NCBI RefSeq assembly: GCF_001665235.1
Contig: NZ_LZSC01000011.1
Span: 157,366-221,365 of the forward strand
Length of the DNA: 64,000 nt
Source of the DNA: Mycobacterium sp. 1100029.7
Lineage (GTDB): Bacteria; Actinomycetota; Actinomycetes; Mycobacteriales; Mycobacteriaceae
Direction: 5' to 3'
Below the pieces are notes generated by a model. That model was not told the DNA's origin and ran no database searches. It was given only the letters and a program-made list of their open reading frames with translations. A program made the position numbers and the translations under genes. Positions 8,675-18,321 of this stretch are shown piece after piece; within the stretch, counting starts at the first letter, position 1; each line of letters starts with the position of its first letter.

Positions 8675-8760
8675 TTAGCCCAATAAATAAGAATCAATTT
8701 CAAACACTAAGAGCCATAAAATCCCAATCCTCAGAATTTGCAAATCGCGCGCATCAAACC
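8675..8760. other. AT-rich noncoding island between yggT and wag31
   Basis: Roughly 85 bases are strikingly AT-rich (for example CCCAATAAATAAGAATCAATTTC) within an otherwise GC-rich region. No coding potential is seen. It lies downstream of the yggT stop and upstream of the wag31 promoter. It could be a nucleoid-protein (Lsr2-like) site or an UP-element-like region; this is inference. Confidence 0.5.
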
Positions 8761-8803
8761 GAGGCCTAACCGTGGCCAAACCGTCGCTTCGAGTCGAACG
8801 GGC

Positions 8804-9094
8804 TTACGCCGCGGCCCCGAAAGCCAGCTGCATGCCGATGAACGCGACCAGCAAGAGCACCATGATGGACAGGTCGAACCGGACCGCCCCGATGGTGAGC
8901 TGAGGAATGAGCCGACGCAGCAGTTTCACCGGCGGATCGGTGATCGACATGATGATCTCGAGGATCACCACGGTGATGCCGGTGGGATGCCAGTCACGGC
9001 TGAACGAGCGGATGAACTCGACGACGACGCGAGCGATGAGCAGCAGCCAAAAGATGAACAGCGCAAACCCAAGGATCTGAAAGAACAGCACCAA
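8804..9094 (-). CDS. yggT: YggT-family membrane protein (Rv2146c-like)
   Basis: This 96-residue YggT protein has two hydrophobic regions: residues 3-25 (FFQILGFALFIFWLLLIARVV) and about 73-93 (FDLSIMVLLLVAFIGMQLAF). The conserved loop carries DPPVKLLRRLIPQL between them. YggT proteins lie beside sepF and wag31 in Gram-positive dcw clusters and are linked to cell-wall or osmotic functions, without a known biochemical activity. Here it sits between sepF, from which a strong hairpin separates it, and wag31. Confidence 0.93.
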   Translation of the reverse strand: MVLFFQILGFALFIFWLLLIARVVVEFIRSFSRDWHPTGITVVILEIIMSITDPPVKLLRRLIPQLTIGAVRFDLSIMVLLLVAFIGMQLAFGAAA

Positions 9095-9223
9095 CGAGAG
9101 CCCGACCTTAACGATGTGATGTCAACCGCCGCGCGATAGCGCAGCACTGGCAAGCGTACCGACTCACCTCTGCGCGGACATCTCACATGCGCCGCATCGG
9201 CAGTCGCAGTGGAACCCAAACGA

Positions 9224-9250
9224 CTGACCCCGCCGTGGCGGCGGGGTCAG
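9224..9250 (-). terminator. Strong hairpin after sepF
   Basis: CTGACCCCGCC and GGCGGGGTCAG form a perfect 11-bp stem with a 5-nt loop, starting seven bases beyond the sepF stop. Only a short T run (CGTTTGG) follows on the minus strand, which is common for mycobacterial terminators. It may end or attenuate the ftsZ-yfiH-yggS-sepF transcript before yggT. Confidence 0.6.
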
Positions 9251-9256
9251 ATTCGT

Positions 9257-9904
9257 CTATTGGTAAGCGTAGAAGCCGGTTTCGGCGATCCGCCGGCGCT
9301 CTTCCGGCGTCACGTCGACGTCGGCCGGAGAGAGGAGGAACACCTTGGTCGCGACCTTGTCGAACGAGCCGCGCAGGGCGAAGGCCAACCCGGCCGCAAA
9401 GTCCACCAGCCGTTTCGCGTCGGCGTTGTCCATCGACACCAGGTCCATGATCACCGGGGTGCCGTCGCGGAACCGCTCGCCGATGGTGCGGGCCTCGCTG
9501 TAGTCCTTGGGCCGCAGCGTGGTGATCTTCGACAGCGGGTGGCCCTCTTCGAACATCATCGCCATCCGGCGCGGGTCCATGGCCAGGGCGCCACGGGTGG
9601 AGTTGCGCAGCCACGAGCCCAGGCGCGGCCGGCTCATCTCCGGGCCGCGGTCGAACTCGCGCGGGTGCACGGCGCCGTAGCGCGGCTCGTCCGCGTAGCC
9701 GCCGCGGTAGCCGGCCGGCGGGTAGTCGCCGGCGTCGCCGCGGGGGTCGTCGTAGTCGTGGCCTTCGTAACCGCGGCCATAGCCGTCATCGAAACGAGGA
9801 CGCGGAAAACCACGCGACGGCGCGCGGTCGTCGTAGTACTCGTCCTCGTAGTCGTCCATTGGGGCCATACCGAAATAGGCCTTGACCTTATGCAGTGTGC
9901 TCAT
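9257..9904 (-). CDS. sepF: Cell division protein SepF
   Basis: This 215-residue protein is the cytosolic FtsZ membrane anchor. It has an N-terminal amphipathic helix ([13 protein letters not shown]) and a long disordered segment rich in Asp, Tyr, Arg and Gly (about residues 17-100). The folded SepF domain follows ([20 protein letters not shown] to [11 protein letters not shown]). In actinobacteria lacking FtsA, SepF is the main tether between FtsZ and the membrane. It lies downstream of ftsZ, yfiH and yggS in the same orientation, and a hairpin follows. Confidence 0.97.
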   Translation of the reverse strand: MSTLHKVKAYFGMAPMDDYEDEYYDDRAPSRGFPRPRFDDGYGRGYEGHDYDDPRGDAGDYPPAGYRGGYADEPRYGAVHPREFDRGPEMSRPRLGSWLRNSTRGALAMDPRRMAMMFEEGHPLSKITTLRPKDYSEARTIGERFRDGTPVIMDLVSMDNADAKRLVDFAAGLAFALRGSFDKVATKVFLLSPADVDVTPEERRRIAETGFYAYQ

Positions 9905-9971
9905 TGCGTATGACCCTTCTAGCCCCTGGGATTTCTGTTGTCTGTGATGAAGGTGTGACTACAGTGACTAC

Positions 9972-10760
9972 TCACGGTGACGGTAGCCGCCGCGGACCCA
10001 TTAACGCGGTACCGACACGCACACACGTCGAACCGTGTTTTACGGCAATTTCGAAATCGTTGGACATGCCGGCGGACAAGCCGACCGCGTCCGGATGTGC
10101 TTCCAGAATCCGCCGGTGCTCGGATTGCAGCCGGTCAAAGGCGGCTTCGGGGTCGGCGTCCAACGGCGGCACGGCCATCACCCCCACCAGCTCCAGGCCC
10201 GCGGAGTCCGCCACCTGGGCGCACACCTCGTCGACGGCGCCCGGTGCGCCGATGTCGATGCCACCGCGCGACACGTCACCGTCGAGACTGACCTGAACGT
10301 AGACGCGCAACGGGTGTTGTCGCTCACCCTCGTCCAGCGTCGCCGTGACCGCCCGGTCGAGCGCGGCCGCCAGTGCCGTGCTGTCGATCGAGTGTGCGGT
10401 GTGCGCCCAGCGCGCCAGCGAACGCGCCTTCTTGCGCTGAATCTGTCCCACCATGTGCCAGTGCAGCTCTCGCGAATCAGCCTGCGCGTAACTGTGCGCC
10501 AACCTAGTGACTTCGGCCACCTTTGCCGACGCTTCTTGTTCCCGAGATTCGCCCACGGAACGACAACCCAATCGAGACAAAATCGCGACATCGGTTGCCG
10601 GAAAGAATTTGGTAATTGGAAGAAGTTCAATTTCACCGACATTGCGACCCGCCGCTTCCGCGGCCATCGCTAGTCGCGAACGCACCGCCGCCAAGGCGTG
10701 CGTCAATTCAGTTTCGCGGTGGCCCGCACCCGATCGCGAGTCCAGCGGAACCCCTGCCAT
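9972..10760 (-). CDS. yggS: YggS/PLPBP pyridoxal-phosphate homeostasis protein
   Basis: This 262-residue protein belongs to the fold-type III PLP-binding YggS family, which buffers pyridoxal phosphate. The lysine site is in ELLPITKFFPATD. Downstream are SVGESREQEA, the HWHMVGQIQRKKA block, and the C-terminal LSAGMSNDFEIAVKHGS and RVGTALMG signatures. I used the ATG at 10760 (MAGVPLDSR); upstream in-frame codons would overlap yfiH by more than 100 bases. It starts five bases after the yfiH stop, in the operon ftsZ-yfiH-yggS-sepF. Its presence in the division operon is conserved, but its link with division is unclear. Confidence 0.94.
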   Translation of the reverse strand: MAGVPLDSRSGAGHRETELTHALAAVRSRLAMAAEAAGRNVGEIELLPITKFFPATDVAILSRLGCRSVGESREQEASAKVAEVTRLAHSYAQADSRELHWHMVGQIQRKKARSLARWAHTAHSIDSTALAAALDRAVTATLDEGERQHPLRVYVQVSLDGDVSRGGIDIGAPGAVDEVCAQVADSAGLELVGVMAVPPLDADPEAAFDRLQSEHRRILEAHPDAVGLSAGMSNDFEIAVKHGSTCVRVGTALMGPRRLPSP

Positions 10761-10765
10761 ACCGG

Positions 10766-11545
10766 TCACTCCATCCAGACCAGCGACGCCAGCCGGCCCG
10801 TCGGCGCGTCCCGGCGGTGACTGAACAGCGCCGGGTCGGCCACCGTGCAGCGCGGATCGATGTCGATCGAGGTGACACCCAAATCCCTTAGCTGACAAGC
10901 GATTCCGGCCCTAAGGTCGAGACCGGGGGTGCCGCGCACGGTGGTGGTGCGGCTGCCCGGCAACGCCGCCTCGACTTCGTCGGCCATCACCGCGGGCACT
11001 TCGTAGTGAGCTCCGCTGACCGCGGGACCAAGCAGCGCCGAGATGTCGCCGGCTTGGGCACCCAACTCCAGCATCGTCTCGACCGTTCGGGTGACGATTC
11101 CGCGCTGCGCGCCGACGCGCCCGGCATGCACCGCCGCGGCCACCCCCGCCCGCGCATCGGCCAGCAGTACGGGCACACAGTCGGCCGTCACCACCGCCAG
11201 TGCCAGGCGCGCGGTGCGGGTCACCAACGCGTCGGTGTCGTCGAACGCGACGTCACGGGCTCCGTCGACGACTTCGACCCGGGTGCCGTGCACCTGGTTC
11301 ATCCACACCACCCGGCTGGGCTTCAGTCCGATCGCGCGCGCCAGCCGGGTCCGGTTGGCGGCCACCGCCGCCGGATCGTCCCCGACATGGTCGCCGAGGT
11401 TGAAGCTGTCGAAGGGGGGTTTGGAGACACCGCCCGCGCGGGTGGTCGTCACTCGCCGGATGCGAACGTTCACCGAACCAGTATCGGAGATGGCATGTCG
11501 GCCAGCCGTTCCCGCCTCGTGAGCAGGGCCGGAGGTCGCGCGCAT
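10766..11545 (-). CDS. yfiH: YfiH/PgeF-type multicopper-like protein
   Basis: This 259-residue YfiH (laccase-domain, PgeF) protein is linked in other bacteria to correct peptidoglycan precursor assembly and to purine nucleoside phosphorylase/deaminase-like activity. Signature pieces are TTRAGGVSKPPFDSFNLG, VVWMNQVHG, ALAVVTADCVPVLLAD, AAVHAGR and SHRRD near the end. The start is uncertain: ATG at 11545 lies eight bases after the ftsZ stop, and GTG at 11473 (VNVRIRRVTTT) is also plausible and closer to the domain. An upstream start at 11593 would overlap ftsZ. It is directly downstream of ftsZ. Confidence 0.92.
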   Translation of the reverse strand: MRATSGPAHEAGTAGRHAISDTGSVNVRIRRVTTTRAGGVSKPPFDSFNLGDHVGDDPAAVAANRTRLARAIGLKPSRVVWMNQVHGTRVEVVDGARDVAFDDTDALVTRTARLALAVVTADCVPVLLADARAGVAAAVHAGRVGAQRGIVTRTVETMLELGAQAGDISALLGPAVSGAHYEVPAVMADEVEAALPGSRTTTVRGTPGLDLRAGIACQLRDLGVTSIDIDPRCTVADPALFSHRRDAPTGRLASLVWME

Positions 11546-11552
11546 GTCCGGG

Positions 11553-12719
11553 TCAGCGACGCATGAAGGGCGGCACATCGACGTCGTCGTCATCGCCGCC
11601 GATACTCAACGTCGCGCCGTTGGTGTGCACCGGCACGCTGACCGCGTCGACCGGCTCGAACAGCGTCGAGGTGAGCTTGCCCGCCTTGGCCGATTCGATC
11701 CGGTGCGCGCCGCCGGTGGTTTTCTCGTCCTTGTCGGCGTTGTTGCCGATCACGGGTTTGCGTCCGGGGCCGGCCGCGTCGAAGCCCGCCGCGATCACGG
11801 TGACGCGCACCTCGTCGCCCAGCGAGTCGTCGATCACCGTTCCGAAGATGATGTTGGCGTCCTGGTGGGCGGCGTCCTGCACCAGCGACGCCGCTTCGTT
11901 GATCTCGAACAGGCCCAGGTCACTACCGCCGGCGATCGACATCAGCACGCCCTGGGCGCCCTCCATCGAGGCCTCCAGCAACGGGGAGTTGATCGCGATC
12001 TCGGCGGCCTTGAGCGAGCGGCCCTCGCCGCGGGCCGAACCGATGCCCATCAGCGCGGTGCCCGCGCCGGACATGATGCCCTTGACGTCGGCGAAGTCGA
12101 CGTTGATCAGACCGGGCGTGGTGATCAGGTCGGTGATGCCCTGGACACCGTTGAGCAGCACCTCGTCGGCGCTGCGGAAGGCGTCCATCAGCGATACCGC
12201 GGCGTCGCCCATCTGCAGCAGCCGGTCGTTCGGGATCACGATCAGGGTGTCGCAGCTCTCGCGCAGCGAGCCGATGCCGTTTTCGGCCTGGTTGCTGCGT
12301 CGCTTGCCCTCGAATGAGAACGGCCGGGTGACCACGCCGACGGTCAGCGCGCCCAGCTTGCGCGCGATGCTGGCTACGACGGGCGCCCCGCCGGTGCCGG
12401 TGCCGCCGCCCTCACCGGCGGTGACGAACACCATGTCGGCGCCGCGCAGCAGCTCCTCGATCTCGTCCTTGGCGTCCTCGGCGGCCTTGCGCCCGACCTC
12501 GGGGTCGGCGCCGGCGCCCAATCCGCGGGTGGAGTCGCGGCCCACGTCGAGCTTGACGTCGGCATCGCTCATCAACAGTGCCTGCGCATCGGTGTTGATC
12601 GCGATGAACTCCACGCCCTTGAGGCCCTGTTCGATCATTCGGTTGACGGCGTTGACGCCGCCACCACCGATACCCACGACCTTGATGACGGCCAGGTAGT
12701 TATGCGGGGGGGTCATCAT
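11553..12719 (-). CDS. ftsZ: Cell division protein FtsZ
   Basis: This 388-residue tubulin-like GTPase polymerises into the Z-ring at the division site. The GTP-binding tubulin signature GGGTGTG lies at residues 104-110, after the N-terminal [15 protein letters not shown] block. The T7-loop region reads [12 protein letters not shown] variable linker leads to an acidic C-terminal tail ending [12 protein letters not shown], the docking peptide for SepF, FtsW and other partners. ATG codons at 12719 and 12716 are both possible starts. A 256-bp gap separates it from ftsQ, consistent with its own promoters. Confidence 0.98.
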   Translation of the reverse strand: MMTPPHNYLAVIKVVGIGGGGVNAVNRMIEQGLKGVEFIAINTDAQALLMSDADVKLDVGRDSTRGLGAGADPEVGRKAAEDAKDEIEELLRGADMVFVTAGEGGGTGTGGAPVVASIARKLGALTVGVVTRPFSFEGKRRSNQAENGIGSLRESCDTLIVIPNDRLLQMGDAAVSLMDAFRSADEVLLNGVQGITDLITTPGLINVDFADVKGIMSGAGTALMGIGSARGEGRSLKAAEIAINSPLLEASMEGAQGVLMSIAGGSDLGLFEINEAASLVQDAAHQDANIIFGTVIDDSLGDEVRVTVIAAGFDAAGPGRKPVIGNNADKDEKTTGGAHRIESAKAGKLTSTLFEPVDAVSVPVHTNGATLSIGGDDDDVDVPPFMRR

Positions 12720-12975
12720 CTCGTCTTCCTCCCAGGTGGGGATTCGGTTTCTCTGGTCTTCGACGGCCCCCCTGGCAAACCCTCAACCTCAACCATAGAG
12801 TTAGAGTTATGTCAAGTAGTTCCGTGCAACCAGAACGGTATGGGTCCGACGCGCACTAACCCTGCAGGCGCGCCGACGCGCGTTGCGGTTTTTTCGGCGC
12901 CGCGCGACCGTCCCGCGAACGTCACGCCAGCGTCGCATTCGGGCGCGAGTGTTGCGCCGGCGTGACTCTCGGCAG
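12720..12975 (-). promoter_or_regulatory. ftsQ-ftsZ intergenic promoter region
   Basis: This is the only sizeable gap between murE and sepF. On the minus strand a consensus -35 TTGACA (12810-12815) is followed by a direct repeat AACTCT-AACTCT, about 95 bases before the ftsZ start. No clean -10 stands at the right spacing, so the exact start cannot be placed. ftsZ of M. tuberculosis is known to have several promoters in the equivalent gap. Confidence 0.45.
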
Positions 12976-13911
12976 CTACTTGACGGTGGGCAGATCCGGA
13001 CTGGACACGTCGTAGGTCTTACCCGGCTGGGTCAGCAGCGCGGCCAGCTTCTCGGCCTTCTCGTCCGTGCGGTCGGTGGTCCCCCAGATCACCACCCGCC
13101 CATCGCCGAGGGTGAGCGTGATCGAGGCCAGCGACGGCGCCGCGATCCGACCGACCTGGCCCGCGACCTCGGGGCGCAACGCCAGCAGCACCTGCAAGGC
13201 GGCCTTGGTGGTCGGGTCGGCCGGCCCGGGGTTGGCGACGTCGATGTACGGCAGTGCCGGTGGCGGCGGGCCGGTCGCGAAGTCGACGCCGTCGCGGTCG
13301 AACAGGTGCGGGCCGTCGGGAAAGTCCTTGACTACCACCGGAACCCGCTCGACGACCGTGATGCGCAGCGCCGACGGGTACTGCCGCTGCACCCGGGCGC
13401 TGGCCACCCGGCGGATCGCGGCCACCCGGTCGGCCACCCGGTTGGTGTTGATCTGCAGCAACGGCGTGCCGACCCGCACCTGCGCGGCGTCCAGGACCTC
13501 TTCGCGGGTGACCGCGCCGGTGCCGGTGACCACGATGTTGCGCGCCGACATCACCGGCGTGAAGTACAGGATCAGCGCCAGTCCGACCCCGACGACGATC
13601 AGCAGGACCGTGGCCAGCAGCATCTTCAGCCCCCGGACCACCCCGCGTGCGGGCTTTTTCGCGGAGTCGGCCCCGCCGATGCGGCCGCTGGCCCGGCGCT
13701 TGGCCTCGCGGCGCGCCTCCTCGATCGCGGTGGCCCGGGCCTGCGCGGCGCGACGCTCGGCGCGTTCCCGGCGTTCGCGCCGCCGCGGCCCTTCGAACTC
13801 GGCCGGCTCGGCGTCCGGTTGCGCGGTGTCCGGTTGCGCCTCGTCGACCGGAATCGGCTCGGTGATCGCGCTGTCGGCGGGTGTGGTGTCGCTGGGCTCG
13901 GTCATCACCAC
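12976..13911 (-). CDS. ftsQ: Cell division protein FtsQ
   Basis: This 311-residue bitopic protein links early and late divisome parts. It has an acidic N-terminal cytoplasmic tail (about residues 1-42), a strongly basic segment, a transmembrane helix near residues 96-118 ([19 protein letters not shown]), and a periplasmic POTRA domain (about 121-190, [21 protein letters not shown]). The beta domain follows. The N-terminal tail is long compared with E. coli, as usual in mycobacteria. Start codons at 13911 and 13905 both fit; the first overlaps the murC stop by seven bases, indicating translational coupling. Confidence 0.95.
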   Translation of the reverse strand: MVMTEPSDTTPADSAITEPIPVDEAQPDTAQPDAEPAEFEGPRRRERRERAERRAAQARATAIEEARREAKRRASGRIGGADSAKKPARGVVRGLKMLLATVLLIVVGVGLALILYFTPVMSARNIVVTGTGAVTREEVLDAAQVRVGTPLLQINTNRVADRVAAIRRVASARVQRQYPSALRITVVERVPVVVKDFPDGPHLFDRDGVDFATGPPPPALPYIDVANPGPADPTTKAALQVLLALRPEVAGQVGRIAAPSLASITLTLGDGRVVIWGTTDRTDEKAEKLAALLTQPGKTYDVSSPDLPTVK

Positions 13912-15371
13912 ACCCCGGCCTGACCGGGCGCGCTGCGGTTAGCGCGCACCCGCAGCGCGTTGACGATCTCGGGGCCCAGCAGCGTCACGTCACCGGCGCC
14001 CATCGTCACGATGACGTCGCCTGGACCGGCGGCCGCGGCCACCTGCTCGGCGGCGGCGGAGAAATTCGGCAGGTAACGCGCCGGCACCGTGACGTGCTCG
14101 GCGACGCTGGCCCCACTCACACCGGTCAGCGGCTGTTCGCGGGCGCCGTACACGTCGAGCACGAACACCTCGTCGGCGCCGTCCAGCGCATGACCGAACT
14201 CGGCCGCGAATGCCTTTGTGCGCGAATACAAATGGGGTTGGAACACCACCAGCGCCCGGCCTGCGCCACCCTGCTCGAGAACCGTGCGCACCGCCGACAG
14301 CGTCGCAGCGATCTCGGTCGGATGGTGGGCGTAGTCGTCGAACACCCGCACCGACCCGACCATTCCGACCAGTTCGAAGCGGCGCCGCACACCCTCGAAA
14401 CCGGCCAGCCCGTCGAGCACCTCGTCGGCCGGGGCGCCGACCTCGACCGCGGCCAGCAGCGCGCCCAGCGCGTTCAGCGCCATATGCCGTCCCGGCACCG
14501 AGAGCCGCATCACCCGCACCGGCGCATCACCCAGCCGGATGGCGGCCACGGCGCCGGTGTCCTGCTGCTCCCAGGACAACAGCGTGCCCGCCAACCGCGA
14601 GTCGGACACGTCTTCGGATCCGCTCCCGTAGCGCAGCACCCGGATACCTAATTCGCTGCTGCGCCGGGCCAGCGCCGCCGCGCCGGGGTCGTCGGTGCAC
14701 ACCACCAGGGCGCCGCCGGGCGCCAACCGCTCCACAAAGGCGTCGAACACGGCGACGTAGGCCTCTTCGCTGCCATAGAAGTCCAGGTGGTCGGCCTCGA
14801 TGTTGGTGACGACCGCGACGTCGGGCGTGTATTCGAGCAGCGAGCCGTCGCTTTCGTCGGCCTCGGCGACAAAGGTGTCACCGCTGCCGTGGTGGGCGTT
14901 GGTGCCGGCCTCGCCCAGATCGCCACCGACGGCGAACGACGGATCGCGCCCGCAGTGCTGCAGCGCAACGATCAGCATCGACGTCGTCGTGGTCTTGCCG
15001 TGGGTGCCGGTGACCATCAGCGCGGTGCGCCCGTCCATCAGCATTGCCAGCACGGCCGGGCGCAGCAGCAGCGGAATGCCGCGCCGCCGGGCTTCGACCA
15101 GCTCGGGATTGGTTTTCGGGATGGCGGCGTGCGTGGTGACCACCGCGGTCGGGCCGCCGGGCAGCAGATCCAGCGATGAGGGGTCGTGCCCAATGCGGAT
15201 CAGCGCGCCCCGGGCCCGCAGCGCGTGCACGCCGCGGGATTCCTTGGCATCCGACCCGGACACCTGCGCGCCGCGGTCCAGCAAGATGCGGGCGATGCCC
15301 GACATCCCGGCGCCCCCGATGCCGACCATGTGCACCCGCTCCAGTTCGGGCGGCAGCTGGTTGGCGGTCAC
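13905..15371 (-). CDS. murC: UDP-N-acetylmuramate--L-alanine ligase MurC
   Basis: This 488-residue cytosolic ATP-dependent ligase adds the first amino acid, L-alanine, to UDP-MurNAc. The N-terminal domain starts with [17 protein letters not shown] (Rossmann). The ATP P-loop is [15 protein letters not shown], followed by [10 protein letters not shown] and the C-terminal [12 protein letters not shown] motif. It overlaps murG by four bases (15368-15371) and ftsQ downstream by seven. It is part of the continuous minus-strand run murE-murF-mraY-murD-ftsW-murG-murC-ftsQ. Confidence 0.98.
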   Translation of the reverse strand: MTANQLPPELERVHMVGIGGAGMSGIARILLDRGAQVSGSDAKESRGVHALRARGALIRIGHDPSSLDLLPGGPTAVVTTHAAIPKTNPELVEARRRGIPLLLRPAVLAMLMDGRTALMVTGTHGKTTTTSMLIVALQHCGRDPSFAVGGDLGEAGTNAHHGSGDTFVAEADESDGSLLEYTPDVAVVTNIEADHLDFYGSEEAYVAVFDAFVERLAPGGALVVCTDDPGAAALARRSSELGIRVLRYGSGSEDVSDSRLAGTLLSWEQQDTGAVAAIRLGDAPVRVMRLSVPGRHMALNALGALLAAVEVGAPADEVLDGLAGFEGVRRRFELVGMVGSVRVFDDYAHHPTEIAATLSAVRTVLEQGGAGRALVVFQPHLYSRTKAFAAEFGHALDGADEVFVLDVYGAREQPLTGVSGASVAEHVTVPARYLPNFSAAAEQVAAAAGPGDVIVTMGAGDVTLLGPEIVNALRVRANRSAPGQAGVW

Positions 15372-16606
15372 GGCGTTCTCCCGGCCCCCCGGCCGGACGC
15401 AGGCTTTCCGGGCCCGCCAGCACGTGCCCGCCGCGCGAGGTCCAGCGCCGCCTCGGCGACCTGGCGCGCCGCATCTCGATGCCCAACCAGGGTGGCGGCC
15501 GCGGTCATCGCCGCCAGCCGCGGCGGGTCGGTGAGCAACCCGGCCACCTCCCGGGCGACCAGCTCCGGGGTCAGCACGTCGTCGGGCACCACCATGCCGC
15601 CGCCGGCGTGCACCACCGGCAGCGCGTTGAGCCGCTGCTCGCCGTTGCCGATCGGAAGCGGCACGTAGATGGCGGGCAGGCCGACGGCGGACACCTCGGC
15701 GACCGTCATCGCCCCGGAACGGCAGATGGCCAAGTCGGCGGCCGCGTACGCCAAGTCCATCCGGTCGAGGTAGGGCACCGCCCGGTACGGCGGCTCGCCG
15801 TCTCGAGGTTCACGCAGGTCGAGGGTGTTCTTGGGGCCGTGCGCGTGCAGCACCGAGACGCCTGCCGCGGCCAGGTCGCCCGCCGCCGCCGACACCGCGC
15901 GATTCAGCGAGACCGCGCCCTGCGAGCCGCCGAACACCAGCAGCACCCGGGCGTCGTCGGCGAACCCGAAGTACCGGCGGGCTTCGGCCCGCAGCGCCGC
16001 GCGGTCCAGCGTGGTCAGCGCCGCCCGGATCGGCACCCCGACCACCTCGGCGCGGCGCAACCCGGAATCCGGCACCGCCGACAGAATCCGGTCCGCGCTG
16101 CGGGCGCCGACCCGATTGGCCAGCCCGGCGCGGGCGTTGGCCTCGTGGATCACCACCGGGATACGACGTCGCATCCCGGGGATACCGCGGGCCGCGAGGT
16201 AGGCCGGCAGGGCCACGTACCCACCGAAACCCACCACCACGTCGGCGCCGACGGCGTCGAGCACGCTGCGGGTCTCCCGGACCGCGCGCCACACCCGCGG
16301 TGGCAGCCGGGCCAGGTCGCCGCTGGGTTTACGCGGCAGCGGTACCGGGGTGATCAGTTCGAGGTGGTAGCCACGTTCGGGCACCAGCCGGGTCTCGAGG
16401 CCGCGCGCGGTACCCAGCGCGGTGATCCGGACGTCGGGATCCAACGCGGTCAGGGCGTCGGCGACGGCCATCGCGGGCTCCACATGGCCGGCGGTGCCGC
16501 CGCCGGCCAGCACGACCGACAGCCGAGAAGGCACCGGTGATGCGGCACCGGCGGGCGAGGGATTTACCCCCTGCCCGCCGGTCGACTCCGTGATCTGGTG
16601 GTTCAC
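15368..16606 (-). CDS. murG: UDP-GlcNAc:lipid I N-acetylglucosaminyltransferase MurG
   Basis: This 412-residue GT-B glycosyltransferase of the inner membrane face converts lipid I to lipid II. Clear motifs are [20 protein letters not shown] near the N-terminus, [49 protein letters not shown], and the donor-binding [19 protein letters not shown]. The chosen ATG overlaps the ftsW stop by ATGA (16603-16606). An N-terminal extension of about 27 residues precedes the first strand, so an internal start is possible. Confidence 0.97.
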   Translation of the reverse strand: MNHQITESTGGQGVNPSPAGAASPVPSRLSVVLAGGGTAGHVEPAMAVADALTALDPDVRITALGTARGLETRLVPERGYHLELITPVPLPRKPSGDLARLPPRVWRAVRETRSVLDAVGADVVVGFGGYVALPAYLAARGIPGMRRRIPVVIHEANARAGLANRVGARSADRILSAVPDSGLRRAEVVGVPIRAALTTLDRAALRAEARRYFGFADDARVLLVFGGSQGAVSLNRAVSAAAGDLAAAGVSVLHAHGPKNTLDLREPRDGEPPYRAVPYLDRMDLAYAAADLAICRSGAMTVAEVSAVGLPAIYVPLPIGNGEQRLNALPVVHAGGGMVVPDDVLTPELVAREVAGLLTDPPRLAAMTAAATLVGHRDAARQVAEAALDLARRARAGGPGKPASGRGAGRTP

Positions 16607-18315
16607 CCGTAACGCTGACCTTCCAATGCGCGAGCGCGCCGTGTGTGACGCTGACCGGCTGGCTGACTGGTTTGATGACCGGCGTGGCGCTGGTCGGCTC
16701 CATGATGCCTTGACCGGGGTTCGCCGCGAGAGGCTGTCCGCGGGTAAGCCGGCCGCGGCGGCGGCTCGGCCTTGCGCGCGCCCTTGCGGGTGGGCGGTTC
16801 GGCCCGGCGGGCGGGTGCCTTGCGAGCCCGACCCGGGGCCGGCGGGCGCGGCGACTGCGGGCGCGATCCCTTGCGGTCGCGGAAGTTCTCGATGCGGGCC
16901 GGCGCATACGGCTCGGGCAGCGGCAACCGCAGCAGCCGGTTCATCTTGTCGTCGCGCCCGGCGCGCAGCGCCGCCACCGCCTCGGGTTCATGCCGGGCTG
17001 CGTTGCACATGATGCCGATCATGAAAAGCGTTGCCGCCGTTGATGTTCCACCGGCAGATATCAAGGGCAGCTGCAGCCCGGTCACCGGCAGCACGCCGAT
17101 CACGTAGCCGATGTTGATGAAGGCCTGCCCGAGGATCCACATCGTCGTGGTGGCGGTCAGCAGCCGCAGGAACGGGTCGGCCGAACGGCGCGCGATCCGC
17201 ATCCCGGTGTAGGCGAACAGCCCGAACAGCGCCAGCAGGCCGAACGCACCGATGAAGCCGAGCTCCTCGCCGATGATCGCGAAGATGAAGTCGTTGTGGG
17301 CGTTGGGCAGGTAGTTCCATTTGGCGGTGCCCTGGCCCAGGCCGTCGCCGAAGATGCCGCCGTGCGCCAGCGCGAATTTCGCCTGCCGGGCCTGGTAGCC
17401 GGTGTCCATCGGGTCGTTCTCGGGGTTGATCCAGGAGCGCACCCGGTCCGACCGGTAACCGGCGGACATGGCCAGCACCGCACCGGCCATGAACACCGCG
17501 AGCAGCGACGTGCCGAACACCCGCAGCGGCAGACCTGCGTACCACAGCAGGGCCAGCAGGATGATGCCCATCGACACCGTCTGCCCGAGGTCGGGCTGGG
17601 CCACGATCAGCCCCAGCGCGATGACCGCGGCCGGCACCAGCGGGACCAGCATTTCGCGCAGCGAGGCGCGCTCCATGCGCCGCGACGCCAGCAGGTGCGC
17701 ACCCCAGATCGCGAACGCGATCTTGGCCAGCTCGGAGGGCTGCATCGAGAAGCCCGCCACGACGAACCACTTCCGGGAGCCGTTCGCGAGGTTTCCGATG
17801 CCGGGAACCAGCACCAGGACCAGCAGGATGATCGTGATCACGTACCCGGGGAATGCCACCCGGCGGATGAAGCGCACCGGCAGCCGCATCGAGACGTACA
17901 ACCCGAAAACGCCGATGACCGTCCACAGCACCTGCTTGGCGAAGATCACCCACGCCGAGCCGTCGTCACCGTAAGACCGCACCCCGGAGGCCGAGAGCAC
18001 CATGGTCAGGCCCAGCGTGGTCAGCAACCCGGTGATCGCGATGATCAGGTGAAACGACGTCATGGGCCGGCCCAGCCAGGCGCCGAACCGGGCCCGCGGA
18101 CTCCGCTGCGGGTCCGTGACGCGGGCCTTCGCCGTTGCCGGGGCCGGCTTGTCGGCCACTTCGGCCACTTCGGCCGCTTCGGGCGTCTCGGCCATTGCGT
18201 CCGTCGTCGCCTCGGCCTGATCGGCGACGTTCTCGGTCGTCCCGCCCGGCTCGGCCGGCGCGGTCTCGGAGTTTTTCTTGCCCCGGCGTAGCCGCCGGGT
18301 CAGCGCGTTACCCAC
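16603..18315 (-). CDS. ftsW: SEDS peptidoglycan polymerase FtsW
   Basis: This 570-residue polytopic SEDS glycosyltransferase polymerises lipid II at the septum with PbpB. It has about ten membrane helices from residue 95 to 470. SEDS signatures include [73 protein letters not shown] and the late [13 protein letters not shown]. The N-terminal 80 residues are Ala/Glu-rich and cytosolic. The C-terminal 100 residues are strongly basic and proline-rich; in mycobacteria this tail is reported to contact FtsZ and PbpB. It lies between murD and murG, as expected. Confidence 0.97.
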   Translation of the reverse strand: MGNALTRRLRRGKKNSETAPAEPGGTTENVADQAEATTDAMAETPEAAEVAEVADKPAPATAKARVTDPQRSPRARFGAWLGRPMTSFHLIIAITGLLTTLGLTMVLSASGVRSYGDDGSAWVIFAKQVLWTVIGVFGLYVSMRLPVRFIRRVAFPGYVITIILLVLVLVPGIGNLANGSRKWFVVAGFSMQPSELAKIAFAIWGAHLLASRRMERASLREMLVPLVPAAVIALGLIVAQPDLGQTVSMGIILLALLWYAGLPLRVFGTSLLAVFMAGAVLAMSAGYRSDRVRSWINPENDPMDTGYQARQAKFALAHGGIFGDGLGQGTAKWNYLPNAHNDFIFAIIGEELGFIGAFGLLALFGLFAYTGMRIARRSADPFLRLLTATTTMWILGQAFINIGYVIGVLPVTGLQLPLISAGGTSTAATLFMIGIMCNAARHEPEAVAALRAGRDDKMNRLLRLPLPEPYAPARIENFRDRKGSRPQSPRPPAPGRARKAPARRAEPPTRKGARKAEPPPRPAYPRTASRGEPRSRHHGADQRHAGHQTSQPAGQRHTRRARALEGQRYG

Positions 18316-18321
18316 ACCCGC

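Noticed and set aside
11563..12699. 378-codon plus-strand ORF antisense to ftsZ
   Set aside because: Ser/Pro/Arg-rich shadow of ftsZ with no domain.
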